DNA of 64,000 bases from Curtobacterium sp. 9128 (GCF_007673775.1 NZ_VEAF01000006.1:62001-126000); one strand, 5' to 3'. Shown: positions 25,476-34,801, counted from the stretch's first letter. Program-made: numbers and translations. The notes: generated by a model from the letters alone, not told the origin.

Positions 25476-26207
25476 TCAGATGCCGGCCGTGGACCGGATC
25501 CAGGAGGCGGACTGCGAGAGCAGCGCGTAGTTCGAGCCGGCCGACGTGTCCGCACCGGGGTCGGCGCTGTCGCCGGTCGAGCAGACGGCGACGACCTTGC
25601 CGCCGACCAGCAGCGGACCGCCGGAGTCACCGTGGTTGGACGCGCCGCTCACGCCCGTGACGTGCTGCGCGCGACCGCCGAAGGCGTCGGTGCTGGCGCC
25701 CGTGAGCGCGACGCTCGCCTGGTACAGGCCGTCGGACTGCACGGCGTTCGCCCGCAGACCGTAGCCCTGGATCGTGCCCGTGCCGCTCGACTTCGCCGTC
25801 GCCGTCAGGTCGAGCGGCGCGTACGAGGACAGGGCGGAGGTGCTCCGCAGGTGCACGAGGGCGATGTCACCGGTCGGGGCCGCACTGACCCGGTCGACCG
25901 CGACGGGGGTGCCGCGGTTCACCGTGGAGTTGGAGTGGTAGACGTTCATCGCGCCGATGCCGTCGATGCAGTGGCGGGCGGTGAGCACCCACGAGCCGGA
26001 GACCTGTTCGCCGGTGCAGGTGCTGACGTAGCCGGCGGGGACGGAGCCGCCGGAGGCCTCGAGCTGGACGGCCCAGGCGGTGGACGGGGCCTTCTCCCCG
26101 CCGACGACGTGGGGGCTGGCGGTCAGGGCCGAGGCGGGGGTGGCGGCGAACACGCCACCGGTGACGACGACGACCGCGGCGAACGCGGCTGCGATGGACT
26201 TCTTCAT
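25476..26207 (-). CDS. Secreted trypsin-like serine protease (S1 family)
   Basis: 243 residues. A signal peptide ends near ATPASA, followed by a short pro-segment and HVVGGEKA, which resembles the activation-site IVGG of trypsins. The catalytic triad is His79 (TARHC), Asp114 (GDIALV) and Ser195 (HGDSGGP). Paired Cys residues near positions 64 and 80 fit the conserved disulfide. The protease should act outside the cell; similar enzymes in plant-associated relatives degrade extracellular protein. GGAG lies before the ATG. Upstream is a GTTGCA repeat that may be an operator. Confidence 0.9.
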   Translation of the reverse strand: MKKSIAAAFAAVVVVTGGVFAATPASALTASPHVVGGEKAPSTAWAVQLEASGGSVPAGYVSTCTGEQVSGSWVLTARHCIDGIGAMNVYHSNSTVNRGTPVAVDRVSAAPTGDIALVHLRSTSALSSYAPLDLTATAKSSGTGTIQGYGLRANAVQSDGLYQASVALTGASTDAFGGRAQHVTGVSGASNHGDSGGPLLVGGKVVAVCSTGDSADPGADTSAGSNYALLSQSASWIRSTAGI

Positions 26208-26237
26208 GACGACTCCTCTGTCGGACGAAGCAGGGCC

Positions 26238-26260
26238 GTTGCAGTGTGCAACTGGTTGCA
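26238..26260. promoter_or_regulatory. GTTGCA inverted repeat upstream of the protease gene
   Basis: GTTGCA (26238-26243) and TGCAAC (26247-26252) form a perfect inverted repeat with a 3-bp centre, followed by a third GTTGCA at 26255-26260. It lies 31 bp before the protease start, where a promoter would be. It is probably a regulator site; the regulator is unknown. Confidence 0.5.
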
Positions 26261-26313
26261 TCCTGACCCTGGTCGGCGGAGGGCGCCAGTCCGCACTTCG
26301 ACGGACGGGGGTG

Positions 26314-26744
26314 TCAGCGGGCCCTGCCGTCGTCCTCGTCCTCGTCTTCGTCCCCGTCGAGGGCGTCGAGGACCTCCGCAGGCACGATGACGGGGAACTC
26401 GGGCTCGCCCGGGCCGGCGATGAACGCGACGTCGACCACGTCCTCGGGCTCGACGTCGGCGTCGGAGGGCTCTCCGCCGCGCATGGCCGCCCCGAGGACG
26501 CTCCGCCGCATGAGCTCCTTCGCGAAGGAGCCCGTCGTGCCCTCGGCACGCTCGGCTGCCTGGGCGAGGACCTCGTCGGAGAACGGCAACGCGCCCGCGT
26601 AGCGACGGAACAGCCGTGTCCGCTCGGGCAGGCCGGGCAGCGGCACCTCGACGGCCAGATCCACCCGCCCTGGTCGGTCGGCGAGCGCTCGCACGTCCCC
26701 GATGCCACGAGCATCAGGGATCGCGTGCTCGGGTTCAACGCGTA
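26314..26744 (-). pseudogene. Truncated and frameshifted AAA ATPase fragment
   Basis: The frame ending at 26314 encodes the C-terminal part of an AAA ATPase: RALADRPGRVDLAVEVPLPG (sensor/arginine-finger area), then the small domain with GTTGSFAKELMRR and an acidic tail. Just upstream the sense moves to another frame (SLMLVASG), joined at a run of four Cs at 26697-26700, which implies one lost base. Above 26745 there is a stop, and the space is taken by the kinase gene start. Walker A and B are absent. It cannot make a working ATPase. Confidence 0.65.
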
Positions 26745-26776
26745 TCAGGAGCCGGTGCAGATGGGATGATGCACGC

Positions 26777-28237
26777 ATGATGACGGAAGGTCAGGAGGCG
26801 CCGCACGCGCTCCTCGGCGGGCGCTACCGGCTCCGGACGGTCATCGGCCGCGGTGGGATGTCGGTCGTGTACGACGCCCTCGACGAGAGCCTCGACCGGC
26901 CCGTCGCCGTGAAGGTCTTCCACCCGGGCCTCGTCGACATCGCGCGACAGGAGGCCGAACAGGGTGTCCTGGCGTCGCTCGACCACCACAACCTGGTCAG
27001 CCTGCTCGACGCCGGCGTGGTCGAGGACGAGCACGGCACCCCGCAGCGGTTCATCGTGATGGCGCTCGTGCACGGGCAGGACCTCGAGGAGCGCCTGGGG
27101 TTCGGGCCGCTGGCCTCGCGGCACATCGCCGAGGTCGGGTACGACATGGCCGAGGCGCTCCACTACATCCACGGCCGCGGCGTCGTGCACCGCGACATCA
27201 AGCCGTCGAACATCCTGCTCGTCGACTACGGCAACCGGGCCGACCGCGCCCGGGCTCGGCTGACGGACTTCGGCATCGCGCTGGCCGACGGCGTCGAACG
27301 CCTGACCGCAGACGGCGTGACGACGGGGACGGCCGCCTACCTGAGCCCGGAGCAGGCCCGCGGCGGTGACGTCGGCCCGGCGAGCGACGTCTACTCGCTC
27401 GGCCTGGTGCTGCTGCAGTGCTTCACCCGTCGACGGGAGTTCCCCGGGTCGCTCGTCGAGTCCGCCGTCGCGCGGCTGTCGCGCGACCCCGTCGTGCCGG
27501 ACCCGCTGCCGACGCACTGGCAGCGCGCCCTGACCGCGATGACGGCCAGGGACCCGGCGCAGCGGCCGACCGGGGAGGCCCTGGTCGCCCTGCTCCGCGA
27601 CGTCGTCATCGCGGACACCACGGCCGAGGACCGCGTGGTCGACACGGAGGCGCCGGGCACCGCGGCCCCCACGACAGCGACGGACACGACGCGCAGCACG
27701 GGCCCGAGCACCGGCACCGGCACTGGTCAACGCCCCGCCACGGGGTCGCATCCGGCGACCTTCGACCTGCTGCCCGAAGAGGCCCTGCAGCGGACCACGG
27801 CCATGGCGGCACGCCTGTTCGACGCCCCGATCGCGCTGGTCGAGGTGCTCGACGAGGACCGGGAGTGGTCGCAGTCCTGGCTCGCCGAGGGCATCGACGA
27901 GGCTGCCCGCCACATCAGCTTCCGGAACGGCTTCGCCCCGGTCCCCGTCCCCGTGGTGATCCCCGACGGCTCGGCGCACCCGGAGATGCGGAACAGCCCG
28001 CTCGTCACCGGCCCCCTCGGCATCCGGTTCTACGTCAGCGTGCCGCTGGTCCGCCACGACGGCACCGCGATCGGCACCCTCGCCGTGCTCGACACCCGTC
28101 CGCGCACGGCGACCGAGGACGACCTGGCGAACCTCCGCGACCTGGCCGCGCTGGCGGTCTCGCAGCTCGAACTGCGCCAGGAGTCGCTCCGCTCGACGAG
28201 CGACGCGATCCCCCTGGCTCCGCCGACCGCCGGCTGA
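26777..28237 (+). CDS. Soluble Ser/Thr protein kinase with C-terminal GAF-like domain
   Basis: 486 residues. The kinase domain (about 17-300) has the glycine loop IGRGGMSVV, the ATP-binding Lys46, the catalytic Asp140 in HRDIKPSN, and the metal-binding Asp164 in DFG. APE is replaced by a SPEQA-type segment, as usual in bacteria. A Thr/Gly-rich linker (about 305-345) leads to a GAF-like domain (about 350-475). There is no membrane helix, unlike PknB-type receptors, so it should act in the cytoplasm with the GAF domain as a small-ligand sensor. It converges with the ROK kinase gene 11 bp away. Confidence 0.9.
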   Translation: MMTEGQEAPHALLGGRYRLRTVIGRGGMSVVYDALDESLDRPVAVKVFHPGLVDIARQEAEQGVLASLDHHNLVSLLDAGVVEDEHGTPQRFIVMALVHGQDLEERLGFGPLASRHIAEVGYDMAEALHYIHGRGVVHRDIKPSNILLVDYGNRADRARARLTDFGIALADGVERLTADGVTTGTAAYLSPEQARGGDVGPASDVYSLGLVLLQCFTRRREFPGSLVESAVARLSRDPVVPDPLPTHWQRALTAMTARDPAQRPTGEALVALLRDVVIADTTAEDRVVDTEAPGTAAPTTATDTTRSTGPSTGTGTGQRPATGSHPATFDLLPEEALQRTTAMAARLFDAPIALVEVLDEDREWSQSWLAEGIDEAARHISFRNGFAPVPVPVVIPDGSAHPEMRNSPLVTGPLGIRFYVSVPLVRHDGTAIGTLAVLDTRPRTATEDDLANLRDLAALAVSQLELRQESLRSTSDAIPLAPPTAG

Positions 28238-28248
28238 CCGCCGCCGGC

Positions 28249-29169
28249 CTACGCGACGGCCGCCAGCACCCGCGCCCGCACCTGCGCCGCCGCCCCGATG
28301 GCGACCGCGTCGGAGCCGAGCGTCGACGGCTCGACGCGGATGGACGCCCCGCTGACGGGCGGCTCGGCAGCGATGGCCGCCGCGATCGCCGGGGACAGCA
28401 GGTCCCAGGCCCGGGCGACCCCGCCACCGATCACGACCGTCGTCACGTCGAGGATCCCCGCCGTGAGCAGGATGCCCCGGGCGATCCCCCACCCGGCGGT
28501 GTCGAAGACGTCGAGCGCGTCGGGGTCACCGGCCCGCGCGGCATCGGCGATCGTGTGCACCGGCAGGCGTCGTCCGGTCGCGGCCTCGTAGCGGGCGGCC
28601 ATGCCCCGCGCCGCGGCGATCGTCTCGAGGTGCCCGTGCTGCCCGCAGGTGCAGAGCCCGTCGCCGAAGCCCGGCACGTGGCCGATCTCCCCGGCGGCAC
28701 CGCGCGGTCCGGCGAAGAGCGAACCACCGAGCACGAGGGCCCCGCCGACCCCGGTGCCGAGGGTCATCCCGAGCACGTCGCGCTCCCCCACGACGGCGCC
28801 GGCAGCGACCTCGCCGAGCAGGAACGCGTTGACGTCGTTGTCGAGGGTCGCGGGGACACCGAGCCGCTCGGACACGTGCGCGGTCACGCCGTGGCCGGCC
28901 CACCCGGTGAACGAGTTGCCGGTGACGAGCACGGTGCCGGTGGTCGCGTCGACCACGCCGGCCGCGCCCACCCCGACACCCGCCAAGGAGGCTCGGTGCA
29001 CCTCGAGCAGGTCCGTCACCACCCCGAGTGCCGCGTCCACGATCGCCGCTCCGCCCGCGTGCGCGGGCGTCGGCAGGTCGCGGCGGTCGATGACCTCGAG
29101 CTCGGAGGTCGCCAGGACCACCTTGGTGTTCGTCCCGCCGACGTCGATGCCGGCGAGCACCGGGGTCAC
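28249..29169 (-). CDS. ROK-family sugar kinase with altered zinc motif
   Basis: 306 residues. The ATP motif is IDVGGTNTK, the catalytic motif is LDNDVNAF, and the second phosphate loop is GMTLGTGVGGALV. The ROK zinc site, normally CxCGxxGC, reads CTCGQHGH here, so the third Cys is His, which can also bind zinc. Members phosphorylate glucose, N-acetylglucosamine, N-acetylmannosamine or related sugars. The GTG start overlaps the stop of the ABC ATPase gene (GTGA), so the kinase belongs to the importer operon and probably acts on the imported sugar moiety. Confidence 0.88.
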   Translation of the reverse strand: MTPVLAGIDVGGTNTKVVLATSELEVIDRRDLPTPAHAGGAAIVDAALGVVTDLLEVHRASLAGVGVGAAGVVDATTGTVLVTGNSFTGWAGHGVTAHVSERLGVPATLDNDVNAFLLGEVAAGAVVGERDVLGMTLGTGVGGALVLGGSLFAGPRGAAGEIGHVPGFGDGLCTCGQHGHLETIAAARGMAARYEAATGRRLPVHTIADAARAGDPDALDVFDTAGWGIARGILLTAGILDVTTVVIGGGVARAWDLLSPAIAAAIAAEPPVSGASIRVEPSTLGSDAVAIGAAAQVRARVLAAVA

Positions 29170-30866
29170 GAGGTCACCGCCGCGAGGGTGGCGAGCCGCT
29201 CGGTCCGCCGCTGCCGTTGCAGCACGGGATCCGGCACGGGCACGGCCGCGAGCAGCCGCCTGGTGTAGTCGGTCGTCGGGTGCAGCAGCGTCGCGCCGGT
29301 GGTGCCCTGCTCCTCGACGACACCGCGGCGCATCACGACGACCCGCTCGGCGAAGTGCTGCACGACAGCGAGGTCGTGCGAGACGAACAGGCACGCGAAC
29401 CCGAACTCGGCCTGCAGCTCGGTGAGGACGTCGAGCACCGCTTCCTGCACGCTGACGTCGAGCGCCGAGGTGGGTTCGTCGGCGACGAGCAGCCGGGGCT
29501 CGAGCACCAGGGCCCGCGCCAGGCTGACCCGCTGCCGCTGCCCACCGGAGAGCTCGCGCGGCGCCCGGGACGCCAGCGCCCGAGGCAGCCGCACGGCGTC
29601 GAGCACCTCGTCCACGCGCTTCCGCCGGTCCGCGGAGGAGGTCCCGCGGCGGTGCACGGCGAGCGGTTCGGCGATGCACTCGGCCACGGACATCCGGGCG
29701 TCGAGCGAGGCCACGGGGTCCTGCAGCACGACGCCGATGCCCGATCGCAGCGAGCGTCGGTCGCGCCGCGGGATCCGGCGGAGGTCCTGCCCGAAGAGGT
29801 GCACGGAACCGCCGCTCGGCTTGATCAGCCCGAGGGCGACGCGCGCCGCCGTGGACTTGCCGGAGCCGGACTCGCCGACCAGACCGACGGTCTCGCCGGC
29901 GTGGACCGCAACGTCGATCCCGCTGAGGGCGCGGACCGCCCGCGCCCCGCGCCCGAACGTCACCGAGACGTCCCGCAGGTCGACCACCGGGGCCGTGTCG
30001 GGCCTCCCGTCCGGGTCGGACGCGACCACGGGTGCGACGGGAGCCGCTGCACGGTCGCGTGCGGCCACGGACTCGGCGGTGTCGAGCCGCGGCACGGCGG
30101 CGAGCAGGCGCTTCGTGTACTCGTGCTGCGGGCGGAGCAGGACGTCCTCGACGCTGCCGGTCTCGACGATCTCGCCCTGGAGCATCACGGCGACGCGGTC
30201 CGCGAAGTCGGCGACGACGCCCATGTTGTGGGTGACGAGCAGCACGCCGGTGCCGCTGCCCACGGCGAGCGCGCGGAGCAGCTCGAGGATCTCGGCCTGC
30301 ACCGTGACGTCGAGTGCGGTCGTGGGCTCGTCGGCGATGAGCAGCGCGGGGCTGTTCGCGATCGCCATCGCGATCACGACGCGCTGGCGCTGGCCGCCGG
30401 AGAGCTGGAACGGGAAGGCCCTGGCACGTGTCGACGGGTCGGGGATGCCGACGCGGTCGAGCAGGTCGACGGCGGCTGCCGACGCCTCGGCGGCCGAGAC
30501 GGACCGGTGGTTGCGGATCACCTCGGCGATCTGTGCGCCGACCCGGGTGAGCGGGTCGAGGGCGGTCGCGGGCTCCTGGAAGACCATCGACACCGTCGAC
30601 CCGCGCAGGCCGCGGAGCTCCGGCTCGGGGGCGCCGACCACCTCGTGCCCGGCCACGACCGCGCTGCCGGATGCGGTGGCGTTGCCGGAGAGCAGGCCCA
30701 TGGCGGCGAGTGCGACGGTGGACTTGCCCGAGCCGGACTCGCCGACGAGTGCCAGGGTCTCGCCGGGGGCGACCGCCAGCGAGACGCCGCGAACGGCCTC
30801 GACCGGGCCGGACTCGGTGCGGAACGTGACCCCGAGGTCGGTCGTCTGCAGGATCGTGTCGGTCAT
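29166..30866 (-). CDS. ABC importer ATP-binding protein, two fused ATPase domains (DppD-DppF type)
   Basis: 566 residues with two full ATPase domains. Both have Walker A GESGSGKST and signature LSGGQRQR, with Walker B LIADEPTTALD and LVADEPTSALD. Each ends in the oligopeptide-importer motif (HEYTKRLL, TDYTRRLL). Part of the linker (DPDGRP) is encoded by a copy of the GGCCTCCCGTCC half-element at 30000-30014. It powers the permeases encoded just upstream. The ATG and stop overlap neighbours. Confidence 0.93.
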   Translation of the reverse strand: MTDTILQTTDLGVTFRTESGPVEAVRGVSLAVAPGETLALVGESGSGKSTVALAAMGLLSGNATASGSAVVAGHEVVGAPEPELRGLRGSTVSMVFQEPATALDPLTRVGAQIAEVIRNHRSVSAAEASAAAVDLLDRVGIPDPSTRARAFPFQLSGGQRQRVVIAMAIANSPALLIADEPTTALDVTVQAEILELLRALAVGSGTGVLLVTHNMGVVADFADRVAVMLQGEIVETGSVEDVLLRPQHEYTKRLLAAVPRLDTAESVAARDRAAAPVAPVVASDPDGRPDTAPVVDLRDVSVTFGRGARAVRALSGIDVAVHAGETVGLVGESGSGKSTAARVALGLIKPSGGSVHLFGQDLRRIPRRDRRSLRSGIGVVLQDPVASLDARMSVAECIAEPLAVHRRGTSSADRRKRVDEVLDAVRLPRALASRAPRELSGGQRQRVSLARALVLEPRLLVADEPTSALDVSVQEAVLDVLTELQAEFGFACLFVSHDLAVVQHFAERVVVMRRGVVEEQGTTGATLLHPTTDYTRRLLAAVPVPDPVLQRQRRTERLATLAAVTS

Positions 30867-31768
30867 CCCCGGCCCCTCACGTCGAATGCGTCCCGGAGCC
30901 CGTCGCCGACGGCGTTGAACGCGCAGACGACCAGGATCACGGCGAGACCCGGCGGCACGATCAGCCACCACCGTCCCGAGTACGCGGCGGTGAGCCCCGC
31001 CGACAGCATGCCACCCCAGTCCGTCGCGGGGGCCTGCACGCCGAGGCCGAGGTACGACACGTAGGCGACGAGCAGGATCGCGTCGGCGACCTGGAACGTG
31101 GCGGCGACCACGATCGTGGACACCGAGTTCGGCAGCAGGTGCTTGCCGATGGCCCGGGCGTGCGAGCCGCCGATCGCGCGGAGCGTGAGCACGTAGTCGC
31201 GGTTCTTCAGCGTGAGCGTCTCGGCGCGGATGAGCCGGGAGGGCACGAGCCACGACACCAGGCCGAGGATCACGATGAGGCCGGGGACCCCCGGGGTCGT
31301 GATCGCCGAGATGACGAGCAGGATGAACAGCGCCGGGATCGCGATGCCGGCGTCGACGATGCGCATCATCACCGCGTCGACCCAGCCCCCGACGTAGCCG
31401 GCGATGGATCCCCACAGGGTGCCGACGACGGTCGCGAGCACCCCGGCCGCGATGCCGACGAGGAGCGAGACCTTCCCGCCGTACATCAGCCGGCCGAGGA
31501 CGTCGTGCCCGACGGCGTCGGTGCCGAGCCAGTGCGAGGCGCTCGGGCTCTGGTTCGCCTGCTGGAGCATCGTGTGGGTCTGGTCCGTCGGGTACACGAG
31601 CGGGCCGACGAAGCAGAACAGCACGATGACGACGACCACGGCGAGGCCGATGACGGCGAGGGTGTTGTGCGAGAAGCGGCGGGCGGCGAGCCGGAAGCCG
31701 GTCGCGGCGACGGGCGTGACGCCGCCTCCGGTGCTGCCGGGGGCCTCTGGAGCGAGCTGGACGGTCAT
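30863..31768 (-). CDS. ABC importer permease, DppC/OppC type
   Basis: 301 residues with about six membrane helices. HWLGTDAVGHDVLGRLMYGG matches the DppC family segment, and the EAA-like loop reads YVLTLRAIGGSHARAIGKHLLPN. It pairs with the DppB-type permease encoded next to it. ATGA overlaps both neighbours. Confidence 0.92.
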   Translation of the reverse strand: MTVQLAPEAPGSTGGGVTPVAATGFRLAARRFSHNTLAVIGLAVVVVIVLFCFVGPLVYPTDQTHTMLQQANQSPSASHWLGTDAVGHDVLGRLMYGGKVSLLVGIAAGVLATVVGTLWGSIAGYVGGWVDAVMMRIVDAGIAIPALFILLVISAITTPGVPGLIVILGLVSWLVPSRLIRAETLTLKNRDYVLTLRAIGGSHARAIGKHLLPNSVSTIVVAATFQVADAILLVAYVSYLGLGVQAPATDWGGMLSAGLTAAYSGRWWLIVPPGLAVILVVCAFNAVGDGLRDAFDVRGRG

Positions 31769-32724
31769 GCGCGGTCTCCCTTCACGCGGGGATCGATGAG
31801 CGACTGCGCGACGTCGGCGAGCAGCGTGCCGACGACCGTCGCGATCGAGATGACGAGCACACAGCCGAGCAGCGTCGGGTAGTCGGAGGACTGCGCGGCG
31901 TTCCAGAACAGCAGCCCCATCCCGGGGTAGTTGAACAGCTGCTCGGTGACGAGCGCGCCGCCGAAGAGCACGGGCAGGTAGTACCCGAGCATCGCCACCA
32001 CCGGAGTGAGCGAGTTCCGGAACACGTGCCGCCGCAGGATCGTCATCGTCGACGAGCCCCCGGCGCGGGCGGTGCGCACGTAGTCCTCCTGCAGGTTCTC
32101 GAGCGTCGCCGCCCGCATGTACCGGCTGAACACGGCGATCATCGCGAGCGCCCCGGTCAGCACGGGCAGCACCAGGCCGGCCGGGTCCTGGAACACCTCG
32201 GCGAGCGTGGTGCCGCTCGGCGCCTGCGACGGCAGCCACGGCAGCTGCTGGCTGAAGACCACGATGAGCACCAGTCCGAGGAAGAACGCCGGCGTCGAGT
32301 AGAAGACGAACGCGAGCGCCGTGACCGTGTAGTCCACGGCACCGTTGCGGCGGGCGGCCTGCCACATGCCGACGGGGATCGCGATGACGAGCCCGAGCAC
32401 CGCGGAGAGCCCGGTGAGGACGAGGGTCTTCGGCAGGCGCTCCTGGATGAGCTGTCCCACCGGTTCGTTGAGCGTGTACGAGGTGCCGAGGTCGCCGGTG
32501 ACCAGCCGCCCGAGGAACCGGACGTACTGCACGGGCAGAGGCTGGTCGAGTCCCTGCGCCCGGTTGAAGGCCGCGATCTGCACGGGGGTCGCCGAGACGC
32601 CGAGCACGCCGCGGGCGGGACCGCCGGGCAGGGCGTGCAGCAGGCAGAACACGACGATCGTGACGATGAGGATCACCGCGAGTGCCTGGAGCACCCGCCG
32701 GGTGAGGAAGAGAGCGGTGGTCAT
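31765..32724 (-). CDS. ABC importer permease, DppB/OppB type
   Basis: 319 residues. It has the DppB N-terminus (FCLLHALPGGPA) and the extracellular QPLPVQYVRFLGRLVTGDLG, with GTSYTLNEPV after it. About five further helices and the loop YVRTARAGGSSTMTILRRHV follow. It begins 85 bp after the binding-protein stop, and a large palindrome lies in that gap. Confidence 0.92.
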   Translation of the reverse strand: MTTALFLTRRVLQALAVILIVTIVVFCLLHALPGGPARGVLGVSATPVQIAAFNRAQGLDQPLPVQYVRFLGRLVTGDLGTSYTLNEPVGQLIQERLPKTLVLTGLSAVLGLVIAIPVGMWQAARRNGAVDYTVTALAFVFYSTPAFFLGLVLIVVFSQQLPWLPSQAPSGTTLAEVFQDPAGLVLPVLTGALAMIAVFSRYMRAATLENLQEDYVRTARAGGSSTMTILRRHVFRNSLTPVVAMLGYYLPVLFGGALVTEQLFNYPGMGLLFWNAAQSSDYPTLLGCVLVISIATVVGTLLADVAQSLIDPRVKGDRA

Positions 32725-32760
32725 GCGGCTTCCGTTGGTCGGTTGTTGCGTGAGCAGTCC

Positions 32761-32799
32761 GGGAGGCGCGGTGCGGGTCGGACCCGCACCGCGCCTCCC
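32761..32799. terminator. 39-bp palindrome between binding-protein and permease genes
   Basis: GGGAGGCGCGGTGCGGGTC (32761-32779) pairs exactly with the 19-base arm at 32781-32799 around a single base. It lies inside the operon, so it probably lowers read-through. That would make the binding protein more abundant than the membrane parts, as is common in importer operons. It belongs to the same palindrome family as 15848-15895. Confidence 0.7.
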
Positions 32800-32808
32800 G
32801 TCAGGTGC

Positions 32809-34605
32809 CTACTTGCTCCACTTCCACTGGGCCGGGTGGAAGTTCGCGAGCGAGTCCTGGTCGAACCCGGTGAGCCCCTTCTTGACGACGGAGATCTGGT
32901 AGTCCGGGCTCGGCAGCCAGATCACCGGCAGGTCCTTCGCGACGGCCGCGCTGTAGTCCTGCACGGCGCTCGAGTCGGTCGACGTGGTGGTCGCGTTGAT
33001 CAGCGCGTCGACGTCCGAGTTCGAGTAGCTGCCGAAGTTGGCCGAGCCGCCCGTGGAGAACAGCGCCTCACCGGTCGGGTAGGCCGGGAAGTACCAGCTG
33101 CCCGCGGTGCCGAAGAAGGACAGGTCCCACTTGCAGCTGGCCTCGTCGGAGGTGCAGGTCGGGGTCTGCGACAGGACGCTCGACACGGGTGCGGTCTTGA
33201 TGGTGAAGCCGATGCCGGTCTTCGCGAGCGAGGACTGGATGGCGCTCATCATGTTGTCGGTCACGGACGAGCCGGACTGCGACAGGACCTGCATGGTGAA
33301 CTTCGTGCCCTGCGCCACGCCGTCGCCACACTGGCTCGAGCCGCTGCCCGGGTCGGTGCAGACCATCGTGCCGCCCTGCTCGGTCCAGCCGTGGCTGGTC
33401 AGGAGCGCCTTCGCCTTGGACGTGCTGAACGGGTACGGGTTGTCCTTCTGCGTGCTGGAGACGTAGTCGGACGTCTGCGCCTGCGGGACGGGACCGTAGG
33501 TCGGGGTCGCGGTGCCGTTGAAGACGACCTTCGACAGGCTCTCCTGGTCGATCGACATCTGCACGGCCTGGCGCGCGTAGTCCTGCTTGAAGACCGCGCC
33601 CATCGTCGGGTTGTTGAAGTTGTACGGCATGTACGTGATCGCCCAGCCGGTCCAGGGCTTGACGTCGTAGCCCTTCGCGGTGAACGAGCTCTTCTGGTCG
33701 AGGTCGGTGGCCTGGACGTAGCCGTAGTCGACCTCGCCCGAGCGGACCGCGTTGGTCTCGGCGTCGGCGGTCGTGAACGGCAGCAGGTTGACCGTCCTGA
33801 TCTGCGCCTTCTCGCCGCCGTCGTACTTGCTGTTCGCGACGAGCTGGACCTTGCCGGCGGTGGTGAACGACTTCACGCCGTACGGGCCGGAGATCGTCTT
33901 CCACAGCGGGTCGGAGTCGTAGTCGGCGATCTTGCCGGCGGCGGTGTTGATGTACTTCCACACGGCCTTCGCGCCGTCGGTGGTCTCGTCGGCGTCGGAG
34001 ACCGAACCACTCGCGCTCGTCTTGTCCCACGCGTGCTGGGGCAGCGGGACGACGAGGCTGAGCTGGTTCGCGAGCATCCAGTCGGAGTTGTACGCCTTGT
34101 CGAAGGTGATGGTGAAGTGCGTGTCGTCGACGGCCTTGAACGACGTCCAGTTGTCCGGGACCTTGCCCTCGGAGTACGAGCCCCACTGCGCCTTGTTCGC
34201 CTTGATGAGGTTGAACCAGAACTCGACGTCCCGCGAGGTGATCGGCTTGCCGTCGGACCAGTGCCGGTCGCCGAGCGTGACGGTGACGCTCTTGCCGTCG
34301 CTGGCGAAGTCGGCGGCGGTCGCGACCGAGGCGTCCTTGTTCCAGGCGATCTTGCCGGTGGACCCGTCGTAGGCGATGAGCGGCTCGTAGAGCGACTGCG
34401 CGATCGACCCGTTGTTCGTGTTGAGGTGCGCGGCGGTGCCGATCGGGAGGATCCAGTTCGGCGTGAAGTTGGCGGGCAGCGCGTAGTTGATCTCGTCCGG
34501 GTTCGTGCTCGTGGAGGCGTTGCCTCCACCGGAACAACCGGCGAGCAGGGCGCTCACCGCGAGCGCCGCTCCGGTGAGGAGCGCCCAGCGACGGGGCTTG
34601 GTCAT
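32809..34605 (-). CDS. ABC importer substrate-binding lipoprotein (SBP family 5)
   Basis: 598 residues. The signal peptide ends in LAGC with lipid Cys24, followed by a Gly/Ser/Thr linker. The mature protein has family 5 features such as LVVPLPQHAWDK and, in the first third, VTLGDRHWSDGKPITSRDVEF. Two Cys pairs in the C-terminal half (around TMVCTDPGSGSSQCGDG and PTCTSDEASCKWD) suggest disulfides. Ligands of this family include peptides and oligosaccharides. The co-encoded ROK kinase and regulator point to a sugar or sugar-peptide ligand; this is inferred. Confidence 0.9.
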   Translation of the reverse strand: MTKPRRWALLTGAALAVSALLAGCSGGGNASTSTNPDEINYALPANFTPNWILPIGTAAHLNTNNGSIAQSLYEPLIAYDGSTGKIAWNKDASVATAADFASDGKSVTVTLGDRHWSDGKPITSRDVEFWFNLIKANKAQWGSYSEGKVPDNWTSFKAVDDTHFTITFDKAYNSDWMLANQLSLVVPLPQHAWDKTSASGSVSDADETTDGAKAVWKYINTAAGKIADYDSDPLWKTISGPYGVKSFTTAGKVQLVANSKYDGGEKAQIRTVNLLPFTTADAETNAVRSGEVDYGYVQATDLDQKSSFTAKGYDVKPWTGWAITYMPYNFNNPTMGAVFKQDYARQAVQMSIDQESLSKVVFNGTATPTYGPVPQAQTSDYVSSTQKDNPYPFSTSKAKALLTSHGWTEQGGTMVCTDPGSGSSQCGDGVAQGTKFTMQVLSQSGSSVTDNMMSAIQSSLAKTGIGFTIKTAPVSSVLSQTPTCTSDEASCKWDLSFFGTAGSWYFPAYPTGEALFSTGGSANFGSYSNSDVDALINATTTSTDSSAVQDYSAAVAKDLPVIWLPSPDYQISVVKKGLTGFDQDSLANFHPAQWKWSK

Positions 34606-34668
34606 GCGGATCTCCTAGGGCGAGGGATGCGGGAAGTGGAGCGTGCGGACAGTCAACGACCAAAGCGA

Positions 34669-34697
34669 TTGGAAAAACAAACATTCTCTTGTAAATA
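34669..34697 (+). promoter_or_regulatory. Probable promoter of the ROK regulator operon
   Basis: TTGGAA (34669-34674), a 17-bp spacer, and TAAATA (34692-34697) lie in an unusually AT-rich stretch of the 196-bp divergent gap. AAACA near 34675-34683 and TGTTT at 34701-34705 are inverted arms around the -10 box and may be part of the ROK operator. The divergent importer promoter should be in the same gap, but I cannot place it. Confidence 0.5.
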
Positions 34698-34801
34698 GTC
34701 TGTTTCTGCGGAACGGCGGAAAGCGTCGACAGCCTCGTCTGCCCGTTAGCATCGGGTTAGGGCGGCGTTCCCTCGCCCTTCTTCCGCGATTGGAGAAAGT
34801 C

